A stretch of DNA of 64,000 nt, taken from assembly GCF_041381155.1 (NCBI RefSeq), contig NC_091136.1:48164284-48228283 (forward strand). Direction: 5' to 3'. This DNA is from Argopecten irradians (taxonomy: Eukaryota > Mollusca > Bivalvia > Pectinida > Pectinidae). The position numbers and the translations under genes were made by a program. Shown here one piece after another: positions 36,401 to 48,000 of this stretch. Position 1 is the first letter of the stretch. The number at the start of each line of letters is the position of its first letter. The notes under the pieces were generated by a model. The model worked only from the letters and a program-made list of their open reading frames with translations, did no database searches and was not told where the DNA came from.

Positions 36401-37924
36401 TCTGTTTCCAACATAGCTAACTCATAATGCCATCAACATGTTAGTCTGTTTCCAACATAGCTAACTCATAATGCCATCAACATGTTAGTCTGTTTCCAAC
36501 ATAGCTAACTCATAATGCCATCAACATGTTAGTCTGTTTCCAACAGAGCTAACTCATAATGCCATCAACATGTTAGTCTGTTTCCAACATAGCTAACTCA
36601 TAATGTCATCAACATGTTAGTCTGTTTCCAACAGAGCTAACTCATAATGTCATCAACATGTTAGTCTGTTTCCAACATAGCTTACTCATAATGCCATCAA
36701 CATGTTAGTCTGTTTCCAACATAGCTAACTCATAATGCCATCAACATGTAAGTCTGTTTCAACATAGCTAACTCATAATGCCATCAACATGTTAGTCTGT
36801 TTCAACATAGCTAACTCATAATGCCATCAACATGTTAGTCTGTTTCCAACATAGCTAACTCATAATGCCATCAACATGTTAGTCTGTTTCCAACATAGCT
36901 AACTCATAATGCCATCAACATGTTAGTCTGTTTCCAACAGAGCTAACTCATAATGCCATCAACATGTTAGTCTGTTTCCAACATAGCTAACTCATAATGC
37001 CATCAACATGTTAGTCTGTTTCCAACATAGCTAACTCATAATGCCATCAACATGTTAGTCTGTTTCAACATAGCTAACTCATAATGTCATCAACATGTTA
37101 GTCTGTTTCCAACAGAGCTAACTCATAATGCCATCAACATGTTAGTCTGTTTCCAACATAGCTAACTCATAATGCCATCAACATGTTAGTCTGTTTCCAA
37201 CATAGCTAACTCATAATGCCATCAACATGTAAGTCTGTTTCAACATAGCTAACTCATAATGCCATCAACATGTTAGTCTGTTTCCAACATAGCTAACTCA
37301 TAATGCCATCAACATGTTAGTCTGTTTCCAACATAGCTAACTCATAATGCCATCAACATGTTAGTCTGTTTCCAACATAGCTAACTCATAATGCCATCAA
37401 CATGTTAGTCTGTTTCCAACAGAGCTAACTCATAATGCCATCAACATGTTAGTCTGTTTCCAACAGAGCTTACTCATAATGCCATCAACATGTTAGTCTG
37501 TTTCCAACAGAGCTAACTCATAATGCCATCAACATGTGAGTCTGTTTACAACAGAGCTAACTCATAATGCCAACAACATGTTAGTCACCAAGACGGTGGT
37601 GGCTGCTAAGTATAAGTGTACAGTATTTAAATTTGAAAAGGCATTTTTTTCCATAGAAACGTCAAAAAGCGAACTGCAGTAGGACCTATCAAAGATATCA
37701 AAGATCTAAAATGTGTACTATGCTTGTATGACTTCAAATTAACATGTGATATCTTTGAAATTATGCTGAAATTATTTAGGCAAATATTTTCCTTCTTGCC
37801 ATATGCGCATACTTGATCACTGTCCACTTCAGTATATCTTATACATTGCAGGTATTACTCGGTAGCCTCCAACATGGATAGGAGAGATGGCACTAAACCT
37901 ACGACGTCTTCGTCATCACATTAG
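30427..37924 (+). CDS. SLC46-family (MFS) transporter, complete coding sequence in four exons
   Basis: Exons 30427-31798, 32061-32144, 32504-32660 and 37852-37924 join in frame to 561 residues ending DGTKPTTSSSSH. Junctions: donors GTATGT, GTGACT, GTGGGT; acceptors CATTTCAG, TTGTTGCAG, CATTGCAG. The major facilitator fold is clear: a long polar N-terminus (1-110), TM1 near 113-131, a large glycosylatable loop (NLS, NIT and NNT sequons, 151-170), the MFS motif GRLSDKFGRK (201-210), ACAADITEAGKDRTFFF (262-278), a central loop, SLYVLDSPFCWTSVKIGW (387-403, typical of SLC46), then VLGFMGDLGYPLTSSM and GFVFSLLGLVESAGTLFSG from the later exons. An acidic dileucine signal ESKPLL (9-14) hints at endolysosomal sorting. 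SLC46 members carry folate/heme (A1) or are endolysosomal with reported cyclic-dinucleotide and muropeptide transport (A2/A3). The substrate is not decidable here. The last intron is 5.2 kb and nearly all minisatellite. Confidence 0.9.
32661..37851 (+). other. Intron 3 of the SLC46-like gene
   Basis: A 5,191-bp intron of which about 4.64 kb (near 90 percent) is one tandem array. The unique parts are about 290 bp on the donor side and 260 bp on the acceptor side. The first two introns of the same gene are only 262 and 359 bp. Confidence 0.85.
32947..37587. repeat. Minisatellite, about 106 units of 43-44 bp
   Basis: Direct head-to-tail units each contain AACATAGCTAACTCATAATG followed by CCATCAACATGTTAGTCTGT and TTCC. 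Common variants are CATAGC/CAGAGC, GTTAGT/GTAAGT, GCC/GTC, and TTTC versus TTTCC (which gives 43 or 44 bp). There are no spacers between units. Units with larger indels and odd insertions cluster mostly in the left half and around 34.9 and 35.9 kb; the right part is more uniform. The short palindrome AACATGTT is in every unit. The copy number is an estimate from array length divided by unit length. Confidence 0.98.
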
Positions 37925-39028
37925 TTCTGTCTTGGACCAACAGAGATTTACAATGTTTTATTATTATATTGTTTATGTTAATAGTGCGGTGTCTCTCATG
38001 AATGTTTGTGATTCATATGCTGCATGCACGTTATATTCATTTCGGTACTGTTTGTCAGTATTCCCTGTTGTGACATTTTGAACAAGTAGCGTACAATTTT
38101 CATATTTGCCTTCCATCCAGTTATCACTTAATATTAGTAAATAGCGACGTTTTGTGAAAATATATTCTTGATATTTGTTCACCAGTTTGTCTGACGATAT
38201 ATATACTTTTGACTGGTCTATTTCCACAAATCTTTCGGACTAACTTTGATTAATTTCGACTTAATTTGAGGAGTGTTAATCAGTCTGTGTTGATAATTGT
38301 CCTCCAGTTTGTCTTAGTGCATACTTTTGATTGGTCCATTTCCAGTATTGTTTGCTGAATTCTAACGGTAGTTTTGCCACTGGTTTAGGCATTGGAGATG
38401 GATTTCGTAGTCATTATTTTGATTACATCTTTGGATGCATGCTCGTCAAGAATTAGAGTTATGGTCTACATTGTTCAATGATGCAGTGATACAAACAAAT
38501 TATAATGCCTCCTTCCATCTGGCGGATCTATACGACGCTAGCCACGCTGGAATACTTCATCACTTTCATTAACTGTGCTTGTGTAACGAAATATCTCTTT
38601 ACTTTGGAATGTCTACATAGTCAACAACTTTTAAGCATTGCACGTTAAGAAAATTCTTACGTGAGTATATCCACAATCTTTGTAGCACAGTACTTTTAGT
38701 TAACATGAACATTTCAACTTATACACAACATCTTACCTTGAGCCTTTGGATAGTTACAGTAGCCAAAGAGGCACAATATTGGATTGGACAGGTTCTAATA
38801 CATCCCAAAACAAAGTATATTTGTATTCCGCAATTTAACTTCTTGAATTATCCTTTGAATATATGCATGAAGCTTACGTTTTATGAAATCAGCAACCCTG
38901 CACTTTTGTTTTTAATATTGTTAATATTTGCACAAATTGCCATAAAGAATTGCCAACTACTCAATCAGAGACAGAGATCCTAATAAACATTTCCACTTTA
39001 TTAATCATCTATGTACATGAACACACTA
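37925..39028. other. Convergent 3' region between the SLC46-like gene and NDUFAF5
   Basis: No coding sequence is seen. AATAAA on the plus strand at about 38982-38987 could end a 1.06-kb 3' UTR of the transporter. AATAAA on the minus strand (TTTATT at 38997-39002) is the likely NDUFAF5 signal, only about 27 bp past its stop codon. The two signals face each other about 10 bp apart. Confidence 0.5.
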
Positions 39029-42000
39029 TCAGGATTTATCATTGCTATCACCCGTGTCCTTATCGTCCCCTCTCAGTTTCTCGATGTCCTTTGTCAGCTC
39101 ACTCAGTCTATCAAGATCTTTAAACGAAAAGTCCTGACTACCTCTCTCTGCAGCTTGAGGCTACAAATATAAAGGAATAGTGGGTAGTACTGTATCTCAC
39201 GCCCTTTTGTGAGGTAGAATTTATGTCATTTATCTGAATTATCGACAAGAGTATCATTGAAAGTCATTTTTGAAGCCAACTCTACATTGTAATATTATTT
39301 TATCACTCTATATTCTATTACTGCATTACGTATTTATCATTCGCAATAATAAACATGTGTTTTGATATCTAATTTTGAATATTAACCGTTCATTAAATCT
39401 GAACAAAAGTTAGCAACATAACTTCTGTTGAATTTTAGTCATAGACAACATCATAGTTGAATTTCAACCATTAACCAAACTTAATAGCATATTTTTGTTA
39501 AATTTTAATCATAGTTAAAAGCGTAATTTATGTTTGATTTTAAGTCTTTTGACCATTTACCACAAGTAGCAGTACATAATTACCTGTGATGGATCTGGTT
39601 TCCATCCTATAAAGTTGAGGACTTGAAATGTAGCTGGAACACCTTCTTCGTCTCCATACATCTCTATAACATAGCCACCACTGATAGTAAACAGGGATGA
39701 GTAAGGTTTAACTTTCTGCTAGTAAACTGCTGTAAACTAACTTTCTTTTGTGGCTACTTAATTTTGCTTTTTTTTCACAGTTTTTTAATTCAAAGATAAA
39801 AGAGGTTGATATTTATTCCCATATGAAAGAAAATTGGTTTACAATATAACAATGTCATAGTATCTAGTAGTGGGCAAAGTCTACTCTGAACCAATGCATT
39901 GTTTATGGGAATATCAAAATAAAGGACAATTTCTACATGTGGTTCTAGATTCCTACCTAGAAACCAAAATGTAGCCTGATTCACTAGATACTTGTTCAGT
40001 TTAAAACACAGGACAAACTTATTGGTTTGCATTTTACATTTATTCCCAAGAAAAGAAAAACTCGATCCAACAGGGTCTACTCTACAAATATTAGGCGTTC
40101 AATCAAAGTCACTATGCAATACATATATGTACATAAGCATAAAAGAATGTTTAAAAAGTAAAGGATGTCCACTACCACAGTCTGTCTTAGTGGTCCTCAG
40201 GTGATATACATGTACACCTGTCCAGGTGTAAGTGGACCTAGAACCTTACCTTTGTAAATGGCGGCTGCTGCTGTCATTGTATCCCTGTGTAATGACGGTC
40301 TACGGGACCAAGAGCAGTTATTTTCTCCCATACCTGAATTTTTAAATCATTCTTTTATACAAGAGATTCCAGAGGGATCTTGGCGCCCACCAAAGAATGA
40401 TCTATGTCTGACAATGGAAAGAGGGATCTTTTCCCTGCTTTTCAAACTTTTTCAAACACACTACATATAAAATTTGAATCAGATCGCTATAGTACTTTCT
40501 AATAAATAGTGGTAATAAACTACAACAATGAAATCTAAGATGGCGGCCGGTTGGCCATCTTGTTTATTGATCAGTCCCGAACGGCATTATGGATCAGTCC
40601 TTAAAGGTACTATGCACAACTAGGGTACAAGGGGAAACTATACATGGAATTTGAGAAAGATCCCTTCAGCACTTACTGAGAAATAGCGATAACAAACTTT
40701 ACCTATCAAAATCCAAGATGGCCACCTGTCGGCCATCTTGTTCACCGATCGGTCCCAAAATGTAATATGCACAACTAGGGTCCTAGGGGAACCTGCATAT
40801 GAAATTTGAAAAAGATCCCTTCAGGACATTTTGAGAAATAGCGGTAACAAACTTTAACTATCAAAATCCAAGATGGCCGCCTGTCGGCCATCTTGTCCAC
40901 CGATCAGTCCCAAAATGCAACATGCACAACTAGGGCCCTAGGGGAACCTATATATATGAAATTTGAGAAAGATCCCTTTGGCACTTTTTGAGAAATAGCG
41001 GTAGCAAACTTTAACTATCAAAATCCAAGATGGCCGCCTGTCGGCCATCTTGTTCACCGATCGGTCCCAAAATGCAATATGCACAAATAGGGTCCTAGGG
41101 GAACCTGTATATGAAATTTGAGAAAGATCCCTTCAGTTCTTTTTGAGAAATAGCGGAAACAAACTTTAACTATCAAAATCCAAGATGGCCGCCTGTCGGC
41201 CATCTTGTCCACCGATCGGTCCCAAAATGCAACATGCACAACTAGGGCCCTAGGGGAACCTATATATATGAAATTTGAGAAAGATCCCTTTGGCACTTTT
41301 TGAGAAATAGCGGTAGCAAACTTTAACTATCAAAATCCAAGATGGCCGCCTGTCGGCCATCTTGTTCACCGATCGGTCCCAAAATGCAATATGCACAAAT
41401 AGGGTCCTAGGGGAACCTGTATATGAAATTTGAGAAAGATCCCTTCAGTTCTTTTTGAGAAATAGCGGAAACAAACTTTAACTATCAAAATCCAAGATGG
41501 CCGCCTGTCGGCCATCTTGTCCACCGATCGGTCCCAAAATGCAACATGCACAACTAGGGCCCTAGGGGAACCTATATATATGAAATTTGAGAAAGATCCC
41601 TTTGGCACTTTTTGAGAAATAGCGGTAGCAAACTTTAACTATCAAAATCCAAGATGGCCGCCTGTCGGCCATCTTGTTCACCGATCGGTCCCAAAATGCA
41701 ATATGCACAAATAGGGTCCTAGGGGAACATGTATATGAAATTTGAGAAAGATCCCTTCAGTTCTTTTTGAGAAATAGCGGAAACAAACTTTAACTATCAA
41801 AATCCAAGATGGCCGCCTGTCGGCCATCTTGTCCACCGATCGGTCCCAAAATGCAACATGCACAACTAGGGCCCTAGGGGAACCTATATATATGAAATTT
41901 AGAGAAAGATCCCTTTGGCACTTTTTGAGAAATAGCGGTAACAAACTTTAACTATCAAAATCCAAGATGGCCGCCTGTCGGCCATCTTGTTCACCGATCG

Positions 42001-45000
42001 GTCCCAAAATGCAATATGCACAAATAGGGTCCTAGGGGAACCTGTATATGAAAATTTGAGAAAGATCCCTTCAGTTCTTTTTGAGAAATAGCGGAAACAA
42101 ACTTTAAACTATCAAAATCCAAGATGGCCGCCTGTCGGCCATCTTGTCCACCGATCGGTCCCAAAATGCAACATGCACAACTAGGGCCCTAGGGGAACCT
42201 ATATATGAAATTTGAGAAAGATCCCTTTGGCACTTTTTGAGAAATAGCGGTAACAAACTTAAACTATCAAAATCCAGAGAACAAGCGGAAGGACCACGCA
42301 CCACGGACGAAATGCGATTTGAATACCCCACCATCTGATGATGGTGGACTAAAAAAGTCAAAACAAATCATGAGTCTAAGACTACTCTGACTATTCTTTG
42401 AAAAGATACTTGAATATTTCGTTCACAAAGTTACCCGAAACAAAAAACTATCAAAATCCAAGTCTGATAATGCTGTACAATGTCGACCATCTTAAACCTG
42501 GAATAAAGTTCACTTTCAAAACCATCATAAAACTCAATACATATATAGTACATTATCGTAAACTCATCAATGTCCTGTAACACCTTAACAAATCATCTGT
42601 TATCTGTACTCTGCCCTACAAATACGTAACAAACCCATGTACTTGATCGTTGTACAAACGACTGTTCATCAGGTGTGACCTGTAACACCAGATTAGAGTT
42701 ATCAAATGTGATTATAAAACCCCGACCGCATCACCAGGTGTGACGAAAAACAAAACAAATCTATGTATTAAGACTTACTGACGATGCTTAACATTAAAAT
42801 TAATCTACAACGAAATACCGACAATTCAGTATTTGTATATCTAGGTTATGTTGATACTCTGCTTCCTTCTATACATGGTATACTAACCAGAGTATGCATA
42901 GTATATGGCCACTCAGCTCTGTTCTTCAGAATTCCATCATGTGCATCTAGCCAAATGGTGAATTGTGTGGAGAAAAGTACTTGATCGCATATAAACTCTC
43001 AGCTCCGTTTCAACATATCAGTTTTCCCAAAACACCATGTATTAACTTTGTTTTTAAACGCTTTTTCATAGGTTACAATCAGTATTGGTAATTTAGAGTT
43101 ATCTACGACTCTCTACCTTCTATTACATTTCTAACCAGAGGTCAGCTAGTAAATCCCGTCTGTTCAACCATTTCGGTCCAGTCATGTGCGTAAATAGAGA
43201 AATGTGTGGAGAAAATCCCTGTGAAATAGACAGAACTTGTTAGATCTTGTATAACAAGATGTCAGAAGATAAATACAGCTACATATAGTAATCAAATTGA
43301 TACCCGAGATAAATAGAAATGTATAGATAAGAATCCAGCATTCCAAAATTATAATACTGACAAATTCACTAATACTGAAGCTGACTCTGACATCAGCTTC
43401 CACAGTAATCGAATATGGCTTATAAGTTCCCTCCATCATTGAGAAGCCAGTTTAAAAACATATGATAGTATTATTTGTGCATGTTTTAACCATGTACAGT
43501 ATATAATCATAATGTATCGAAAGTAAAATAAATACAACTACTTTGCTTTAGTCTCTAGGAGCACCATCCCATACAAGAAAATCATTGCTTTACTTGTGAA
43601 ATACATCTCGCTGGAGTTTGCTTATATAATTATACTATTATGCAATAACTTTAAATATTTCAATTTTCACTGAAGTTGGACACAATGAAACTACTTAAAC
43701 AAGAGGCCCATGGGCCTTAACGGTCACCTGAGTTTGTTTAGAATGAAACAAAGACATATAAACACTAATATACTGGCCCTTGATATCGGTCAGTGATGTA
43801 ATAAATTTGACTATTTAAAGGGACAATTCACTCCGGCTAATACTGGCTAATTCTTTTACATAACCAAGAAGCAAAATATAGCATAAATGTTTTGTTCTAA
43901 ATTTCTTATGAAACATATGACATAAATTATTGACAAATTCCACGTCAATGTTTAGTATTTTAATGGAGACCATTGTAATTACAAATCGTTGATCAACACG
44001 ATTAAGCAGGTACAAGATGTACGCTGTACCCATATCCAAGCCAAAGTCACGCACGTTAAGCAAATGAACTACATAGCCACGTTTGAGGTGATAAAATGAT
44101 TTTTAGGCAAGATAATTCACTTAATAAGGTAAACACACTACTGTCAGAGCGATTCGAGCAGTTCTAGACAAAAGTAGCATTACTCTACGAGCAAGGGACA
44201 GGGTTCGGCATACAAGATGTTTGACCATAATTAGAATGGCGGACAGCGAGCGAGTTTGCACATTTCACACGCATTTTCACCACCATGGGCTTTTCTGGCA
44301 TATCACAGTAAAATCGGCTGATCTAATTTCCATTTAGAACTGGATTTTTTCTGATATATGTGCAAATTGTAATGTTCTCTTAGACTGAATTGTCCCTTTA
44401 ATCTATAAAGAGTATTTGCTTCCATCAAACCTGTGATCTCAGAAGATTTTTTGAAATTTTAAGTCATTTTGACCCTGTTTAGCCCCGCCCCTCTGGTCCC
44501 CCAAGGGGTCAATGAGGACTGATATGGATGTTAAAATACTATATCCCAGGCTAATAATTCTAATCAAGTTTGCCTCATTTCCTATGAAAATTGAGCAAAT
44601 AATGTTCATTAATGTATTTTTCATATATAAACTAAAGTAAACTTGACCCCCTTCCCAGGGGGAAACGTGAGACCCCAGGGTCATATAATTCACAATTTTC
44701 ATAAAACACCTCAAGACCTTTTCCTCTATAAAGAGTATTTGATTATACTATTTCCAGAATTCAAGAAGAAGAATTTTGGAGTTTAAGCCTATTTGACCCC
44801 TTTTGGCCCCGCCCCTCTGCCCCCAGAGGGTCAGCCAGGACCAATATTGATATGATATTAAAATGACGGACAACGACGAACAAAAGGCGATTATAATAGG
44901 TCACTTGACTTCGTCTCAGGTGACCTAAAAATCCTGTTTCATTTGCTCATGAAATTGGGTATCTTAACATCGGGCTTTGTGCAAGAAAATATTTCATCTA

Positions 45001-48000
45001 CACCTACATTTGCCTAAGAAGGCATACCTTCCTATTAGGCCTAGGCTAGATGAGATGATAGATCAGCGGTGGTTAAAAAGGAGGAGTGAGACGTGTACTT
45101 TTCTGTCTTTTATCATTTTACTGACTTTTGTTTATCGTTGGAGTCAAACAACATTGTCTACCAAAGAAGAATATAATGTGCCATATCCCTGTGTGATGTG
45201 TGTCGAAACTAGGTTAGATTGTCTCTGTTACAAACAAATGATGAAGCCTAAACGACAATAAGAAAAACTATATCAAAGTCAATAAATATTGATTTACCTT
45301 TAATCAGTTGTTTAACTTGTATCAAGGCTAAAGGCTACATAAACCACTAAATCCTTTCCATTCCTATCACGTTAAGGTGATTCTCCATTTTGAATCGAAG
45401 CGGGTGACAACCGTATCACACCGTCTAAACATTATCCTTCCGCAGCTTCAGCGGACGACTTTTACAATCATTTCTAAATCTATTTTAAATGTTATGTTTC
45501 AACTGGATTATATTGATAATATAATTATTTCTAAATAAATGTATGACAAATTGTAATATTTGCGCGATTTATTTTTAATTCTTGTATTCTAATAACGCAC
45601 TGTTTTCTTATCTCTCTCATTGTAGACTTGCACAGGCCCAGAGACTCGCAAAACCTTTTAATAAAAAATCTAATATGACTGAATTGAAATATAAGGATTG
45701 AATCTTGCTTTGGTTGATTTCACGGGGTGATGAATTGAGTTGCTCTTGAAACAAATTCAACATGAATTCAATTTGTTTCAAGAGCAACTCGATTCATCAC
45801 CCCATGAAATCGACCAAAGCAAGATTCAATCTATAAAAACAGTGACATGAGCATTACTTATACAACATTTAAAAACACAATTTTTCTATGGAGAGCATAA
45901 TTGATACAAACCCCTTCTCTTTCTATCTCAGCTAATTGTAATGCCACACGCAGCTCAAACACTGTGTCTCCCCCATACATACAACCCAGGAATACACCGT
46001 CATTCTTCAACGTCCTGTTTACCTTTGTACAAGAAAAAAGAATGTAAAGATGTTTTGGGAAGACATAAGCATTATTTCAAGAAGTTTAATGACCATTAAT
46101 TTAAAGATGCTCCATCGCCAACAGGACATAAACGATACCCATTATTTGCTTTTGTTACACCCGCAATCACTACTTCATTCCATATACCTAGGATATAGTG
46201 CCACAGACTTTTTTGGGATGCAATTAATTATTTCTAATATTTCTATTTTGAAATAAAATTTGAAGCTCAACCTTTTTAATGGTGGTAATGGTATAAAGTA
46301 AGTAACTTTTGTAACTAAAGAAAAATAGTAATTTGTTTCCTCCTGTTTTTGATAGAGAAAAAATACTGTTTTTCAGCAGTGGAACATCTTTAATTGAGTT
46401 GTACTCTACAGGATGTGTTATTAATACTGTTTTCTGACCCCTGTTACCGCTACATAAATAACAGTATAGGAAGTCAATACAAGTTATTATCATATAGACA
46501 TTTGGCACAAGAACATATCAAAGATGAAAAAAGAATGATAATCAGTATTTGAGAAGTTGTAGTTAATAGAGTAATGAAGTAGCAAGGCTTACCTGCTTAA
46601 AGCAGCCAGGAAGATCATTGACCCAATGCAAACTAAAACATAACAACATTAACATTGATCAATAAACTATTTACATGTATTTTCTTCTTTTAAAGCATGA
46701 TCCTGATTATTTATAAGATGCAAAACTAAACAAACCAAACTTTTAAAGCATTTAAAAATAACTCTAATACACCAACATCTGGCCAAGTATCTGTTGGACT
46801 GCTATGTAATTAATGACAGTGCTAGGATTTAATATACAATGAAACATTAGGTCATCATAATGTAAATACCCATAGGTCTGATGATGAGGTCAAACATGGA
46901 AGGATGTTCAAGGTCACAAAACAGTTCAAAGTCTAAAACAGTCATAACTTTAGACTTGCTCTATCACAGATGATGTTACAGAAAAAAATTACATAGATTT
47001 TGATCAGCTAAACCAAAGTTTATGTTCAAGTTTATTTCATGATTCCATAATGTGATATCGTTAGAATGTTCATGACAACAGGCCTCAGCAGCATTTACCT
47101 TAGTGAACTAAATACTATGTCAGCTGAGTTGGGCTCAAATGGAAGGGACTCCTCATCCACAACCATCTTTGTTGTTGGAACTTCTGGAGATGTCTGTGCT
47201 TGTTCCTGAATGAAAAGTAAAGTTATGTTTCAAAATGCTGATATTGGTTGATATTGTTATGTTTAAAGTAACTAGCTATAGCTATGTATTTTTCTGTAAA
47301 CTACGAAAGAAAATGGAAATAAACCCAGCTACCTCATTCTTTTCTATCTTCATATTTTTTTTTTACAGTGATGCTTTCATTCCCTCATCTACGTCTTCTG
47401 GAAGGCAACATATATGGTATGACACACAGCCAATAAGACTTACCAGTAACATTTCTGATGAGTCACACATGTAGACTTTTTCCACCATATCAGCTAACAG
47501 GTGTCTGGACACATAGCCCCTCCCACACCCCAGGTCTATACCCAGCTTAAACTTTCTGGGAAAACAAAAATGACAGAGATCCATCTAGATGCAAAGCCAT
47601 ACATTGAAAAGGATTTTTATTATATAAAAATCCAAAAAGGTTCAACATTAATTCTTCACATTATCTTCAGAAATATGTCATAAGGTCTACAATACCTGTT
47701 GTTCGTATGAGTAACAAAAACTTTTTTAAAATTATTTTTGGAAGAACAATTGGTCCTTATGATACAGAGTACCTCTTATTTTTCAGATACAACATACCAA
47801 CAAATGCAACAAACTAACTATGCGATGGAAATATATTTACCTTTTAACATCACACATTCTGTCAAACAATCTATATCCAACCTAAAAAGGGAGATGATAC
47901 ATGATTAGCAACATATTTGAACAATAATGTATTATCAAGAAAAAGTTGATTCAAACAGATTTAACCATACAACAAATATAATTATTTCATTCATAAATTT

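Noticed and set aside
32947-37587. CRISPR-like regular array
   Set aside because: There are no unique spacers; the units are head-to-tail copies in a eukaryotic intron.
39664-39680. Longer form of the NDUFAF5 exon at 39663-39584 using the CAG at 39681
   Set aside because: It would put the wrong phase after exon 40333-40250; the TTATAG acceptor at 39664 gives the conserved IYK-EMYG junction.
41054-42361. Four near-identical antisense open frames of 80-88 codons
   Set aside because: They are produced by the tandem 156/312-bp repeat; the frame has no start context, no conserved domain and exists only because the repeat has few stops.
44977-45261. 94-codon plus-strand frame antisense to NDUFAF5
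   Set aside because: No domain is recognised and it lies inside an intron of the opposite strand; it could be an old repeat fragment, but nothing supports a gene.
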